From an uncultured Porphyromonadaceae bacterium (GTDB taxonomy: Bacteria; Bacteroidota; Bacteroidia; Bacteroidales; Muribaculaceae): 5,746 nucleotides of DNA. The notes beneath the pieces are model-generated. The model saw nothing but the letters and a program-made list of their open reading frames with translations, was not told the origin of the DNA and ran no database searches. The stretch lies in assembly GCA_900549445.1 (NCBI GenBank), contig UROS01000148.1, positions 1 to 5,746 of the forward strand, read 5' to 3'. Below are positions 1 to 5,729 of this stretch, in pieces (positions within the stretch are counted from its first letter, which is position 1; every line of letters starts with the position of its first letter). Made by a program: the position numbers and the translations under genes.

Positions 1-1
1 C

Positions 2-1063
2 GCCGCCGGTGCTGCCGACGAGTCTGCCGATGCTCCCATAGTGCGGTTCACTCCGCAGCTGAAGGCAATCGTGGAGTCGGCTCTGCCACCCGATGCCAGA
101 ATGTCACTGACAGCCCGGCGTCCGGGCATACTCAAAACCGACAGCGCTTTCACCGGAGTGCTGCTGAAAGGGCTGTCGTCCGATGCCGGCGCGCCGTTTA
201 TAGAATCGTGCATTACCAGAGGTTCGATGCCCGATTTCAGCGCCGACTCCACCTTATATAATATAGTGGTGTCGGAAACCGTGGCAAGGCAGCTCAATCT
301 GGAGGTGGGCTCGCGCATTTACGGTTATTTTTTCAACGGCGCTCAGCCCCGCGCGCGCCGTCTCACCGTGAAGGGCATCTACGACACCCATTTCGGCGAT
401 TACGACGGCCTCTACGTGTTTGGCTCCATTGAGATGCTGCGCCGCATGTGCGGGCTCGGATCCGACACTGGTTCGGCAATCGAGATAACCGGCCTTAAGT
501 CGGATGAGGAAATAGATGAGTGCGGCCGTATTCTGTCGTCGGCTCTTATGCAGGGCTATTACGACGGCACTACGGACCGGACGCTCTATACAGTGGCCAA
601 CGTCCACGATACCGCCGCCCTGTATTTCAACTGGCTCTCGCTGCTCGACACCAACGTGGTGGTGATTCTGCTGCTGATGGGACTCGTGGCGGGACTCACG
701 CTTGTTTCGAGCCTGTTCATTATCATACTGGAGCGTGTGAGCATGATAGGAATACTGAAAGCATTGGGGGCCGGTAACAGGCTGATTGAGCGCACGTTTA
801 TCATAGTGGCGGAGCGCCTGGTAGTGCGCGGTCTCGCCATAGGCAACGCTGTCGGCCTCGGGCTGATTATAGTGCAGAGGCAGTGGCACCTGCTGCCGCT
901 CAATCCCGAAGCGTATTACCTCGACTACGTACCCGCCGAAATAAACTGGTGGTGGGTCTTGGGGCTTAACTTAGCCGTGGTGGCAGTGGCCGCCCTCGTG
1001 CTGATTCTCCCCTCGCGCATAATCGCCACACTCTCGCCCGCGTCTTCGATGAGGTATGAGTGA
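2..1063 (+). CDS. LolC/LolE-like ABC transporter permease (FtsX/MacB family), 5'-truncated by window edge
   Basis: The reading frame is open from the left edge to the TGA at 1061-1063, giving 353 visible codons. A GTG at 41 could be read as a start, but the frame continues upstream without a stop, so the gene is partial. Counting from codon 41, residues about 1-200 form an extracytoplasmic MacB-like core domain. A first visible membrane helix lies at about 204-230, followed by a cytoplasmic loop with the family pattern ER.SMIGILKALGA (231-244). Further helices lie at about 255-279 and 303-324, and the tail is LSPASSMRYE. One helix, a cytoplasmic loop and two helices is the usual C-terminal layout of FtsX-type permeases. 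The MIGILKALGA loop and the S-P-A-x-x-x-R-Y/F-E tail are typical of LolC/LolE-like proteins. In that family the permease works with a LolD-type ATPase to extract lipoproteins from the inner membrane. The ATPase is not visible here, so substrate and partner are inferred. An N-terminal helix presumably lies outside the window. Confidence 0.88.
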   Translation, partial: AAGAADESADAPIVRFTPQLKAIVESALPPDARMSLTARRPGILKTDSAFTGVLLKGLSSDAGAPFIESCITRGSMPDFSADSTLYNIVVSETVARQLNLEVGSRIYGYFFNGAQPRARRLTVKGIYDTHFGDYDGLYVFGSIEMLRRMCGLGSDTGSAIEITGLKSDEEIDECGRILSSALMQGYYDGTTDRTLYTVANVHDTAALYFNWLSLLDTNVVVILLLMGLVAGLTLVSSLFIIILERVSMIGILKALGAGNRLIERTFIIVAERLVVRGLAIGNAVGLGLIIVQRQWHLLPLNPEAYYLDYVPAEINWWWVLGLNLAVVAVAALVLILPSRIIATLSPASSMRYE

Positions 1064-1096
1064 TGTAAGACAGAGAACAAAAAAGGTTAAAAGTTA

Positions 1097-1274
1097 GCGG
1101 CAGAGCCGCCAATATCGCTGCGTAGCTGCCGATCTTTCCGTCAGAGACCGGCAGCTACGCAGCCGTAATGGTTGGGAGGGTCGTTATACCCCGAGCTGCG
1201 CGCCGCCTACGGGGCGCTTGCACGGGGCTATCGTTGAGGTGCGGCGTTGCCGCACTATTGGCGGCTCTGCCGCC
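1097..1274. repeat. Compound palindromic intergenic element with 18-bp terminal inverted repeats
   Basis: The ends 1097-1114 and 1256-1273 are perfect 18-bp inverted repeats, and each arm is itself a hairpin with core GCGGC-N3-GCCGC. Nested inside are a perfect 15-bp inverted repeat (1117-1131 with 1149-1163, 17-nt loop), a CCCCG/CGGGG pair (1189-1193 with 1210-1214), and a perfect 7-bp hairpin with a 3-nt loop (1239-1255). The short direct repeat TTAGCG occurs at 1094-1099, overlapping the left end, and at 1283-1288, just beyond the right end. There is no transposase gene or convincing coding frame. The structure suggests a small non-autonomous, MITE-like or REP-type element, or a strongly folding RNA. 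I recall similar dispersed palindromic intergenic sequences in Bacteroidales, but copy number cannot be judged from one window. Confidence 0.7.
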
Positions 1275-1457
1275 GGCAACACTTAGCGCTCGCGGGCGAA
1301 TAAGCATTTCCCATACTTTTTGGCTAAAAAACATAGCCTTTGCCGGCTTAAACGCAGCAGCTCTACTACCTTGTATATCAGCTTTTTCTCCTGCTCTGCT
1401 GTTCTCCTGCCAAAAAAATTTCGCACCCGGACTGAAAAATGCGACATTATCGCAATG
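1275..1457. other. Non-coding stretch upstream of the small hypothetical gene
   Basis: No convincing gene lies here. Reading frames crossing it have no family features and run through the palindromic element. Visible structures are weak: a GGCT/AGCC dyad near 1321-1339, and a better dyad TGCGA-CATTA-TCGCA at 1440-1454. The latter lies just upstream of the predicted promoter of the gene at 1512 and could be an operator, but no matching regulator is known from this window. Confidence 0.45.
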
Positions 1458-1486
1458 TTTTCCGGCTCATGCTGTATTATCTTTGC
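1458..1486 (+). promoter_or_regulatory. Predicted Bacteroidetes-type promoter for the gene at 1512
   Basis: The -7 element TATCTTTG at 1478-1485, followed by C, matches TAnnTTTG exactly. A T-rich stretch at 1458-1461 sits at about the right distance for the -33 element but is a weak match to TTG. Transcription would start near 1490-1493, leaving a leader of about 20 nt that contains an (AC)n run and no Shine-Dalgarno sequence. Confidence 0.6.
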
Positions 1487-1511
1487 AGAAAATAAACAAC
1501 ACACACACATT

Positions 1512-2021
1512 ATGAAAAACATTAAAAAAGAAACGACCTGCCGCGTATCAGACCGCGCCTACCGTATTATCATCTCCGACGTTATCGACTCCATGACCGG
1601 ATGCAAAATCGATCCCTTTACTTTCAAGCAGGTTGTGACTGCCGTGCGCCACTATCTCAAACCCGAGGGGAAACCGACCGGCCTGGGAAGAAAAGCAAAA
1701 GTGATATTCGACCGCCTGCTCCCCGACCTTGACCGCGCCATCCGCCGCTCGGAAACCGCCCGTGCCGCCGGCCGCCGTCGCAGGGAAGCCGCTAAGAAAG
1801 CCGCCCTCGCTGCCGAAGCTGTCGGAACTGAGGCCGTTGAATCCGCCGTTCAGCCTCAACTTCCTGCCGCCACTCCGCAAAGAGCCCCGAAAACAGCGGG
1901 CCGTCCGTCACCCGAAACCATTCCGGAACCCATAAAAACATCGCCGGAGAAACTGCATGAGCGCAGTCTCCCCGGCGGGATAGAATTCGGTTATACGCCG
2001 ATTAGTAGTTGTCGGGTTTGA
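1512..2021 (+). CDS. Hypothetical small basic protein with Ala/Pro-rich tail
   Basis: This encodes 169 residues and I do not recognise the family. The ATG at 1512 is preferred over an in-frame ATG at 1320 because a -7 element lies at 1478-1485, so the longer version would start upstream of transcription. Residues about 7-75 look like a compact folded domain with predicted helices (RAYRIIISDVIDSMTG; FKQVVTAVRHYL). Residues about 76-100 form a strongly basic helix (IRRSETARAAGRRRREAAKK). The rest, about 101-160, is rich in Ala, Pro, Glu and Thr and probably disordered. There is no signal peptide or membrane segment. The basic stretch suggests nucleic acid binding, but that is inference. The N-terminal half followed by a basic A-G-R-R-R-E helix loosely recalls short phage-associated DUF6291-type proteins, with very low certainty. 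The last 20 bp overlap the end of the convergent rubrerythrin gene, and the tail codons also carry that gene's terminator. Confidence 0.65.
   Translation: MKNIKKETTCRVSDRAYRIIISDVIDSMTGCKIDPFTFKQVVTAVRHYLKPEGKPTGLGRKAKVIFDRLLPDLDRAIRRSETARAAGRRRREAAKKAALAAEAVGTEAVESAVQPQLPAATPQRAPKTAGRPSPETIPEPIKTSPEKLHERSLPGGIEFGYTPISSCRV
1933..1977 (-). terminator. Intrinsic terminator of rubrerythrin, inside the convergent gene
   Basis: On the minus strand, arms 1977-1963 and 1956-1942 pair over 15 bp with a 6-nt loop. The pairing is continuous only in the minus-strand RNA, where two positions are G-U wobbles. On the plus strand the same positions are A-C mismatches. Five T residues (complement of 1934-1938) follow the stem after 3 nt. 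No T-run follows on the plus side. The stem begins 25 bp after the rubrerythrin stop codon, which fits termination of that transcript. Confidence 0.82.
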
Positions 2022-2544
2022 TTTCGAAGAAGCTCTTCGGGTGAGCGCATACGGGACATACCTCCGGGGCTTTCTGACCGATCACAACGTGACCGCAGTT
2101 GCGGCAGATCCAGATGGTGTCGCCTTCGCGGGAGAATACGATTCCTTCCTTGATGTTGTCGATGAGTTTGCGATAGCGTTCCTCGTGGTGACGCTCTATG
2201 GCTGCCACCATGCGGAATTTTGCAGCGATTGCGGGGAATCCCTCTTCGTCGGCTTCCTTGGCCATCTTGTCGTACATGTCGGTCCATTCGAAGTTCTCGC
2301 CTGCGGCTGCTTCGCCGAGGTTGGTGAGAGTGTCGTGGATTTCGCCGCCCTCAAGAAGCTTGAACCACAGTTTGGCGTGCTCTTTCTCGTTCTGGGCGGT
2401 TTCTTCGAAAATAGCTGCTATCTGCTCGTAGCCGTCCTTGCGTGCCTTCGATGCGAAATAGGTATATTTGTTGCGTGCCATCGACTCACCGGCGAAAGCC
2501 TCGAGAAGATTCTTCTCGGTTTTTGTTCCTTTAAGATCTTTCAT
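2002..2544 (-). CDS. rbr: Rubrerythrin (non-haem diiron peroxidase)
   Basis: This encodes 180 residues, close to the usual length of classical rubrerythrin. It reduces hydrogen peroxide in the cytoplasm of anaerobes using electrons that reach its diiron site through a rubredoxin-type iron centre. The ferritin-like four-helix domain spans about 1-135. All expected diiron ligands are visible: E20, E53 and H56 (ENEKEH-type motif), E97 and E100 (EADEEGF), and E117 and H120 (ERHH). The C-terminal rubredoxin domain has C147-x2-C150 and C163-x2-C166 for one iron. The helical end reads IKEGIVF, then WICRNCGHV and CPVCAHPKSFFE, all typical of the family. The ATG complement at 2542-2544 is preceded by an A-run instead of a Shine-Dalgarno sequence. 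It appears monocistronic, with its own promoter (2691-2721) and terminator (1933-1977). The gene name is the common one; Bacteroidales may carry other rubrerythrin-like paralogues. Confidence 0.97.
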   Translation of the reverse strand: MKDLKGTKTEKNLLEAFAGESMARNKYTYFASKARKDGYEQIAAIFEETAQNEKEHAKLWFKLLEGGEIHDTLTNLGEAAAGENFEWTDMYDKMAKEADEEGFPAIAAKFRMVAAIERHHEERYRKLIDNIKEGIVFSREGDTIWICRNCGHVVIGQKAPEVCPVCAHPKSFFEIKPDNY

Positions 2545-2597
2545 TTTTTTAAGTTTTAGGGTGTTGCGTTGATATTGATAGATTTATTAATAATTCC

Positions 2598-2619
2598 GTT
2601 ATTTAAGATAACAATTATC
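2598..2619. promoter_or_regulatory. Overlapping dyads, candidate Fur/PerR-like operator
   Basis: GATAACAATTATC at 2607-2619 is a perfect 5-3-5 palindrome and differs by one base from a 6-1-6 GATAAT-n-ATTATC arrangement, the pattern bound by Fur/PerR-type regulators. It shares bases with a second perfect dyad, GTTAT-N5-ATAAC at 2598-2612. Together with ATAATT at 2590-2595 they could also fold as a bulged RNA hairpin in the rubrerythrin leader. The site lies within that predicted leader and just upstream of the predicted rsfS -33 element. Rubrerythrin genes are PerR targets in some anaerobes, so the placement is suggestive. However, short AT-rich palindromes also arise by chance. Confidence 0.35.
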
Positions 2620-2636
2620 CCATTTGCCTGGTTCAG

Positions 2637-2667
2637 TTGGTGGTTAATTGTTTTTTGATTAAATTTG
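2637..2667 (+). promoter_or_regulatory. Predicted promoter for rsfS-ftsH
   Basis: TTG at 2637-2639 and TAAATTTG at 2660-2667 (followed by C) match the Bacteroidetes -33 and -7 elements with a 20-nt spacer. Transcription would begin near 2672, giving a leader of about 90 nt before the rsfS start codon. Confidence 0.62.
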
Positions 2668-2690
2668 CAATTTGGTATGGAAACCGATAG

Positions 2691-2721
2691 CAAAAATAGT
2701 AAATCGGGTTCAATAACGCAA
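2691..2721 (-). promoter_or_regulatory. Predicted promoter for rubrerythrin
   Basis: Read on the minus strand, TTG (2721-2719) and TATTTTTG (2698-2691, followed by C) fit the TTG / TAnnTTTG pattern, also with a 20-nt spacer. The start would fall near 2685, giving a leader of about 140 nt that runs back through the rsfS promoter. No other minus-strand TAnnTTTG was seen nearer the rubrerythrin gene. Confidence 0.58.
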
Positions 2722-2760
2722 TAAAGCAAACAATAATTTTCGCAAGGTGTTAAAACTTAT

Positions 2761-3129
2761 ATGACAGAAACAGAAAACAAGACCGACCTGCTTCCACGCA
2801 TAGTAGAGGGACTTCAGGAGCGAAAGGCGCGCCGCATTACCGTAGCCGACATGAGCGGACTCGATTCAGCTCCGGCTCCGCGCTTTGTCATCTGCGAGGG
2901 GACATCGACCATGCACGTGGCTTCGATTGCCGACAGCGTCAGGGAATACATGCTCGAAAAAGAGGGTGTAAAACCTTTCGACTACGACGGTTATGCCAAT
3001 TCGCAGTGGATTGTGATTGATTACGGCGATACGATGGTTCACGTGTTTTTACCCGAGTACCGCCGCCTTTACAATCTCGAGGAACTCTGGAGCGACGCTA
3101 CCATTGAGGAGATTCCCGATCTCGACTGA
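2761..3129 (+). CDS. rsfS: Ribosome silencing factor RsfS (Iojap/YbeB family)
   Basis: This encodes 122 residues, the normal size of the family. RsfS binds protein L14 (uL14) on the large ribosomal subunit and blocks joining of the small subunit, lowering translation in starvation or stationary phase. Family signatures are visible in order: PRFVICEGTSTMHVASIADSV (about 40-60), corresponding to the usual D-Y-F-V-I-x-x-G-T-S block; W-I-V-I-D-Y-G-D (about 83-90); V-H-V-F (about 93-96); and Y-N-L-E-E-L-W-S-D-A (about 104-113). The ATG at 2761 gives the expected short polar N-terminus. An AAGGTG at 2744-2749 is a possible but distant ribosome-binding sequence. The gene lies 59 bp ahead of ftsH on the same strand, an arrangement I know from other Bacteroidetes. 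No terminator is visible between them, so co-transcription is likely. Confidence 0.95.
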   Translation: MTETENKTDLLPRIVEGLQERKARRITVADMSGLDSAPAPRFVICEGTSTMHVASIADSVREYMLEKEGVKPFDYDGYANSQWIVIDYGDTMVHVFLPEYRRLYNLEELWSDATIEEIPDLD

Positions 3130-3188
3130 TGTCCCTGACCATGCCTGACAGTGCGGTTATATAAAAATTCACACATCCATATCGCTAT

Positions 3189-5252
3189 ATGAACTTTCCA
3201 AACCCTCAGTCGCCGAAACCCGGCAAGAAAGGCCCTTTCAGTTTCAGCATCTACTGGCTCTATGCCATAATCCTGGTCTTTCTGGTGGGAATGTTGTATC
3301 TCGACGACAATTCGCTCACCAAGGAGGTGAGCTACACCAAATTTGAACAATACGTCAGCTCCGGAGGAGTGACCAAGATAACTGTATTCACCAATACGAA
3401 CCGCGCCGAAGCGGTGCTCAACGACTCGCTCGCCGCGAAGGTATTCAACGACAAGCAGTTTAAGGCCGGCGACGGCGTGGTGGCACGCATCGAAACCGAC
3501 ATCCCGTCGGCCGACAAGGTGCAGGATCAGATAGAGGCCTGGCGCACCGACGGCAAATTCAACGGTGAGGTGAAATATGAGAAGAGCAGCGACTATTCGG
3601 CGCTTCTCTGGTCGTTCGGGCCCTTTATTCTCATAATCGCGCTGTGGTTCTTCCTGATGAAGCGCATGTCGGGCCGCGACGGCGGCGGTGCCGGAAGCGT
3701 GTTTAATGTCGGAAAGTCGAAAGCGAAGATTTTCGACAAGGACGAAGGTACGAACGTCACGTTCAAGGACGTGGCGGGTCTGAGCGAGGCGAAAACCGAG
3801 ATAAAGGAGATTGTGGAGTTCCTCCGCAATCCGCAGCGTTACACCGACCTCGGTGGCAAGATTCCGAAGGGCGCCCTCCTCGTGGGCCCTCCCGGAACCG
3901 GCAAGACTCTGCTGGCCAAAGCAGTGGCCGGCGAGGCCAACGTGCCGTTCTTCTCCATGTCGGGTTCCGATTTCGTGGAGATGTTCGTCGGAGTGGGCGC
4001 CTCGCGTGTGCGCGACCTCTTCCGTCAGGCCAAGGAGAAAGCTCCCTGCATAGTGTTTATCGACGAAATCGACGCCGTAGGACGTGCCCGCGGTAAAAAT
4101 CCTAACATGGGTGCCAACGATGAGCGTGAAAATACTCTCAACCAGCTGCTTACGGAGATGGACGGCTTCGGAACCAACAGCGGCGTGATTATTCTCGCCG
4201 CAACGAACCGCGTGGACATCCTCGACAAGGCGCTCCTGCGCGCCGGACGCTTCGACCGTCAGATTCAGGTCGACCTTCCCGAACTGAAGGACAGAATAGA
4301 GGTTTTCAACGTGCATCTGCGCAATATCAAGACCGACGATTCGGTCGACGTCGACCTCATGGCGCGGCAGACAGCCGGATTCTCAGGCGCCGACATTGCC
4401 AATGTCTGCAACGAGGCGGCCCTGATAGCAGCCCGAAACAACAAAAAGAGCGTAGACCGCGAGAGCTTTATGGCTGCCATAGACCGCATTATCTGCGGTC
4501 TGGAGCACAGCTCGAAGATTATAAGCGACGACGAGAAAAAGGCGATTGCCATCCATGAGGCCGGCCACGCAACGGTTTCCTGGTTCCTCGAGTATTCCAA
4601 CGAAATGGTGAAGGTGTCGATCGTGCCGCGAGGCATGGCGCTCGGAGCCGCATGGTATATGCCGGAGGAGCGGCAGATTACTCCCGTGCAGGCTCTGCTC
4701 GACCAGATCTGTATGACCCTTGGCGGCCGCGCTGCCGAGGAGCTGGTGCTCGGAACGGTTTCAACCGGTGCGCTCAACGACCTTGAGAAAGTTACTAAAA
4801 TGGCATACGCTATCGTAGTGTATTACGGCATGAGCGACGTGCTCCCCAACCTCTGCTATTACGATTCGACCGGACGCGAATACGGTTTCTCGAAGCCTTA
4901 CGGCGAAGAGCGCGCAAAGGAAATCGACAAGGAGGTCAGCCGCATAATCGCCGAGCAGTATGAGCGCGCCAAGAAAATACTTACAGAACATAGCGAGGGT
5001 CATGCCAAGCTTGCGGAGACTCTGCTGACAAAAGAGGTGATGTATGCCGAGGATCTCGTGAAGATTTTCGGAAAACGCCGCTGGAAATCGCGCACTGAGG
5101 AGATAATGCAGCTTCAGGCCGAGCGCGACGCAAAGCGTCTGGCCGAAAAATCAGGCGACGAACCTACGCCGCCTCCTTACGTGCCGAAAGACGACAAAGA
5201 TCCCTCCGCCCCCGAATCCACCCCCGACGCCGACGCGAAGGAGAAGGAATAG
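3189..5252 (+). CDS. ftsH: ATP-dependent zinc metalloprotease FtsH
   Basis: This encodes 687 residues, a usual length for Bacteroidetes FtsH. The hexameric inner-membrane protease extracts and degrades misfolded membrane proteins and selected cytosolic regulators. Domains in order: short cytoplasmic N-terminus; membrane helix about 22-38; periplasmic domain about 39-141; second helix about 142-158; a Gly-rich linker; AAA+ domain about 188-435; and protease domain about 445-635. In the AAA+ domain, Walker A is GPPGTGKT (233-240), the pore motif F-V-G is at 266-268, Walker B ends at D292-E293, sensor-1 is N340, and arginine fingers R351 and R354 lie in RAGRFDR. In the protease, HEAGH at 456-460 supplies the zinc histidines and catalytic glutamate, and D531 in TGALND is the probable third zinc ligand. 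The tail from about 655 is acidic, Pro-rich and probably disordered. The ATG at 3189 has no Shine-Dalgarno sequence. All catalytic residues are present, so the enzyme should be active. The gene after ftsH in many relatives, a cdsA-type cytidylyltransferase, is not seen before the window ends. Confidence 0.98.
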   Translation: MNFPNPQSPKPGKKGPFSFSIYWLYAIILVFLVGMLYLDDNSLTKEVSYTKFEQYVSSGGVTKITVFTNTNRAEAVLNDSLAAKVFNDKQFKAGDGVVARIETDIPSADKVQDQIEAWRTDGKFNGEVKYEKSSDYSALLWSFGPFILIIALWFFLMKRMSGRDGGGAGSVFNVGKSKAKIFDKDEGTNVTFKDVAGLSEAKTEIKEIVEFLRNPQRYTDLGGKIPKGALLVGPPGTGKTLLAKAVAGEANVPFFSMSGSDFVEMFVGVGASRVRDLFRQAKEKAPCIVFIDEIDAVGRARGKNPNMGANDERENTLNQLLTEMDGFGTNSGVIILAATNRVDILDKALLRAGRFDRQIQVDLPELKDRIEVFNVHLRNIKTDDSVDVDLMARQTAGFSGADIANVCNEAALIAARNNKKSVDRESFMAAIDRIICGLEHSSKIISDDEKKAIAIHEAGHATVSWFLEYSNEMVKVSIVPRGMALGAAWYMPEERQITPVQALLDQICMTLGGRAAEELVLGTVSTGALNDLEKVTKMAYAIVVYYGMSDVLPNLCYYDSTGREYGFSKPYGEERAKEIDKEVSRIIAEQYERAKKILTEHSEGHAKLAETLLTKEVMYAEDLVKIFGKRRWKSRTEEIMQLQAERDAKRLAEKSGDEPTPPPYVPKDDKDPSAPESTPDADAKEKE

Positions 5253-5274
5253 CACCGTGTCGTAAGCGCGGTGT
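5252..5274 (+). terminator. Hairpin directly after ftsH, possible 3'-end structure
   Basis: Starting at the last base of the ftsH stop codon, 5252-5260 can pair with 5266-5274 over 9 positions with a 5-nt loop. The pairing uses several G-U wobbles that work only in the plus-strand RNA. No T-run follows, so it is not a canonical intrinsic terminator. It may mark or stabilise the mRNA end, or be chance. Confidence 0.3.
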
Positions 5275-5307
5275 CGGTGGAATCAGGGTAATGTGCAGTT
5301 ATTAAGT

Positions 5308-5406
5308 TGATTAGTACGGACGCGATTCTTCGCGTCCACCGCGAGAAATGCATTTATCGGGCGAATATGGCGAGGTGGACGTGAAGAATCACGTCCGTAC
5401 TAATCA
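5308..5406. repeat. REPIN-like inverted pair of short hairpins
   Basis: Arms 5308-5340 and 5374-5406 are 33-bp inverted repeats that differ at only two positions, separated by a 33-nt spacer. Each arm holds a local 7-bp hairpin: GGACGCG-ATTCTT-CGCGTCC (5318-5337) and GGACGTG-AAGAAT-CACGTCC (5377-5396). The two differences fall on the two members of one base pair (C5323-G5332 against T5382-A5391), so both small hairpins stay intact. This is the layout of a REPIN, two REP palindromes in opposite orientation, which are moved by REP-associated Y1 (RAYT) transposases in other bacteria. No such transposase is encoded here. A fragment AATCGCGTC at 5411-5419 may be a remnant of a further unit. Confidence 0.72.
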
Positions 5407-5448
5407 GTTGAATCGCGTCTACACAATTCGCTGATATTCCGCATATTA

Positions 5449-5467
5449 TCAGCGGCTGCGCCGCTGA
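5449..5467. repeat. 8-bp hairpin with GCGGC-N3-GCCGC core
   Basis: TCAGCGGC-TGC-GCCGCTGA is a perfect 8-bp stem with a 3-nt loop. Its 13-nt core (5452-5464) has the same pattern as three hairpins in the element at 1097-1274, which suggests a related palindromic unit. No T-run follows directly; a T6 run lies about 30 nt downstream, so terminator function is unlikely. Confidence 0.5.
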
Positions 5468-5693
5468 ACTGTGAATTCTGATCCTTTGGGATATATGTTT
5501 TTTATGTTAGGTTTGTAGGTTTCAGCTCTCAGGTTTGTAGATTATGGTATATATAGAATCACCCTGCCAGCTATGGGAAGGCGGCAGAGTTGATTCTCTT
5601 TGATGTATGTCATTAAAGATGTTCAACATCGCAAAATTATATAATAAATTTGAATTTACCCCCCCGAATACTAAAGAATGACGAGCGATCAGC
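5468..5693. other. AT-rich non-coding stretch with small repeats and dyads
   Basis: No gene is supported here. Visible items are a 10-bp direct repeat AGGTTTGTAG at 5509-5518 and 5531-5540; an interrupted hairpin (AGAATCA 5555-5561 with TGATTCT 5591-5597, CTGCC 5564-5568 with GGCAG 5583-5587); a perfect dyad GATGTT-C-AACATC at 5618-5630; and two -7-like elements, TAATTTTG on the minus strand (5639-5632) and TAAATTTG on the plus strand (5645-5652). Neither -7 element has a good -33 partner. The plus element might serve a gene starting beyond the right edge. Confidence 0.4.
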
Positions 5694-5729
5694 TACTTAG
5701 TGACCTTAGAGGCCTTAGAAACCTCAGTG
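5694..5729. repeat. Degenerate 9-nt tandem repeat, four units
   Basis: Four successive 9-mers, ACTTAGTGA, CCTTAGAGG, CCTTAGAAA and CCTCAGTGG, share the pattern C-C-T-T-A-G-n-n-n. The array is followed by a pyrimidine-rich stretch up to the window edge. I recall similar loosely repeated 'CCTTAG/CCTCTG' intergenic strings in many bacterial genomes, with no agreed function. The frame from the ATG at 5677 stays open across it to the edge, but the repeat composition argues against a real protein. Confidence 0.5.

Noticed and set aside
254..889. 211-codon minus-strand frame within the permease gene
   Set aside because: It is antisense to a recognisable permease and shows no family features.
1320..1511. 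N-terminal extension of the small hypothetical protein to an ATG at 1320
   Set aside because: A strong -7 promoter element at 1478-1485 lies inside the extension, and the extra residues look like translated non-coding DNA.
1064..1511. tRNA, riboswitch or CRISPR array in the palindrome-rich intergenic region
   Set aside because: There is no cloverleaf with a CCA-ready acceptor stem, no regularly spaced direct repeats with unique spacers, and no riboswitch core that I can recognise.
1168..1515. 115-codon plus-strand frame across the palindromic element
   Set aside because: It is translated from inverted repeats, giving Ala/Arg/Leu-rich low-complexity peptide, and has no promoter. Frames of this kind are typical artefacts of palindromic repeats.
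2041..2559. 172-codon plus-strand frame opposite rubrerythrin
   Set aside because: Its entire length is the complement of a fully diagnostic rubrerythrin gene, and it has no promoter or recognisable domain.
3069..4316. Long open frame of 415 codons on the minus strand across rsfS end and ftsH
   Set aside because: It lies antisense to ftsH, whose domains and catalytic residues are all intact. The peptide is rich in His, Arg and Val without any family pattern, as expected from the complement of GC-rich codons.
5308..5406. Intrinsic terminator for ftsH formed by the long inverted repeat
   Set aside because: No T-run follows either the long stem or the small hairpins, and the base changes preserve the small hairpins, not the long stem. 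A repeat element explains it better.
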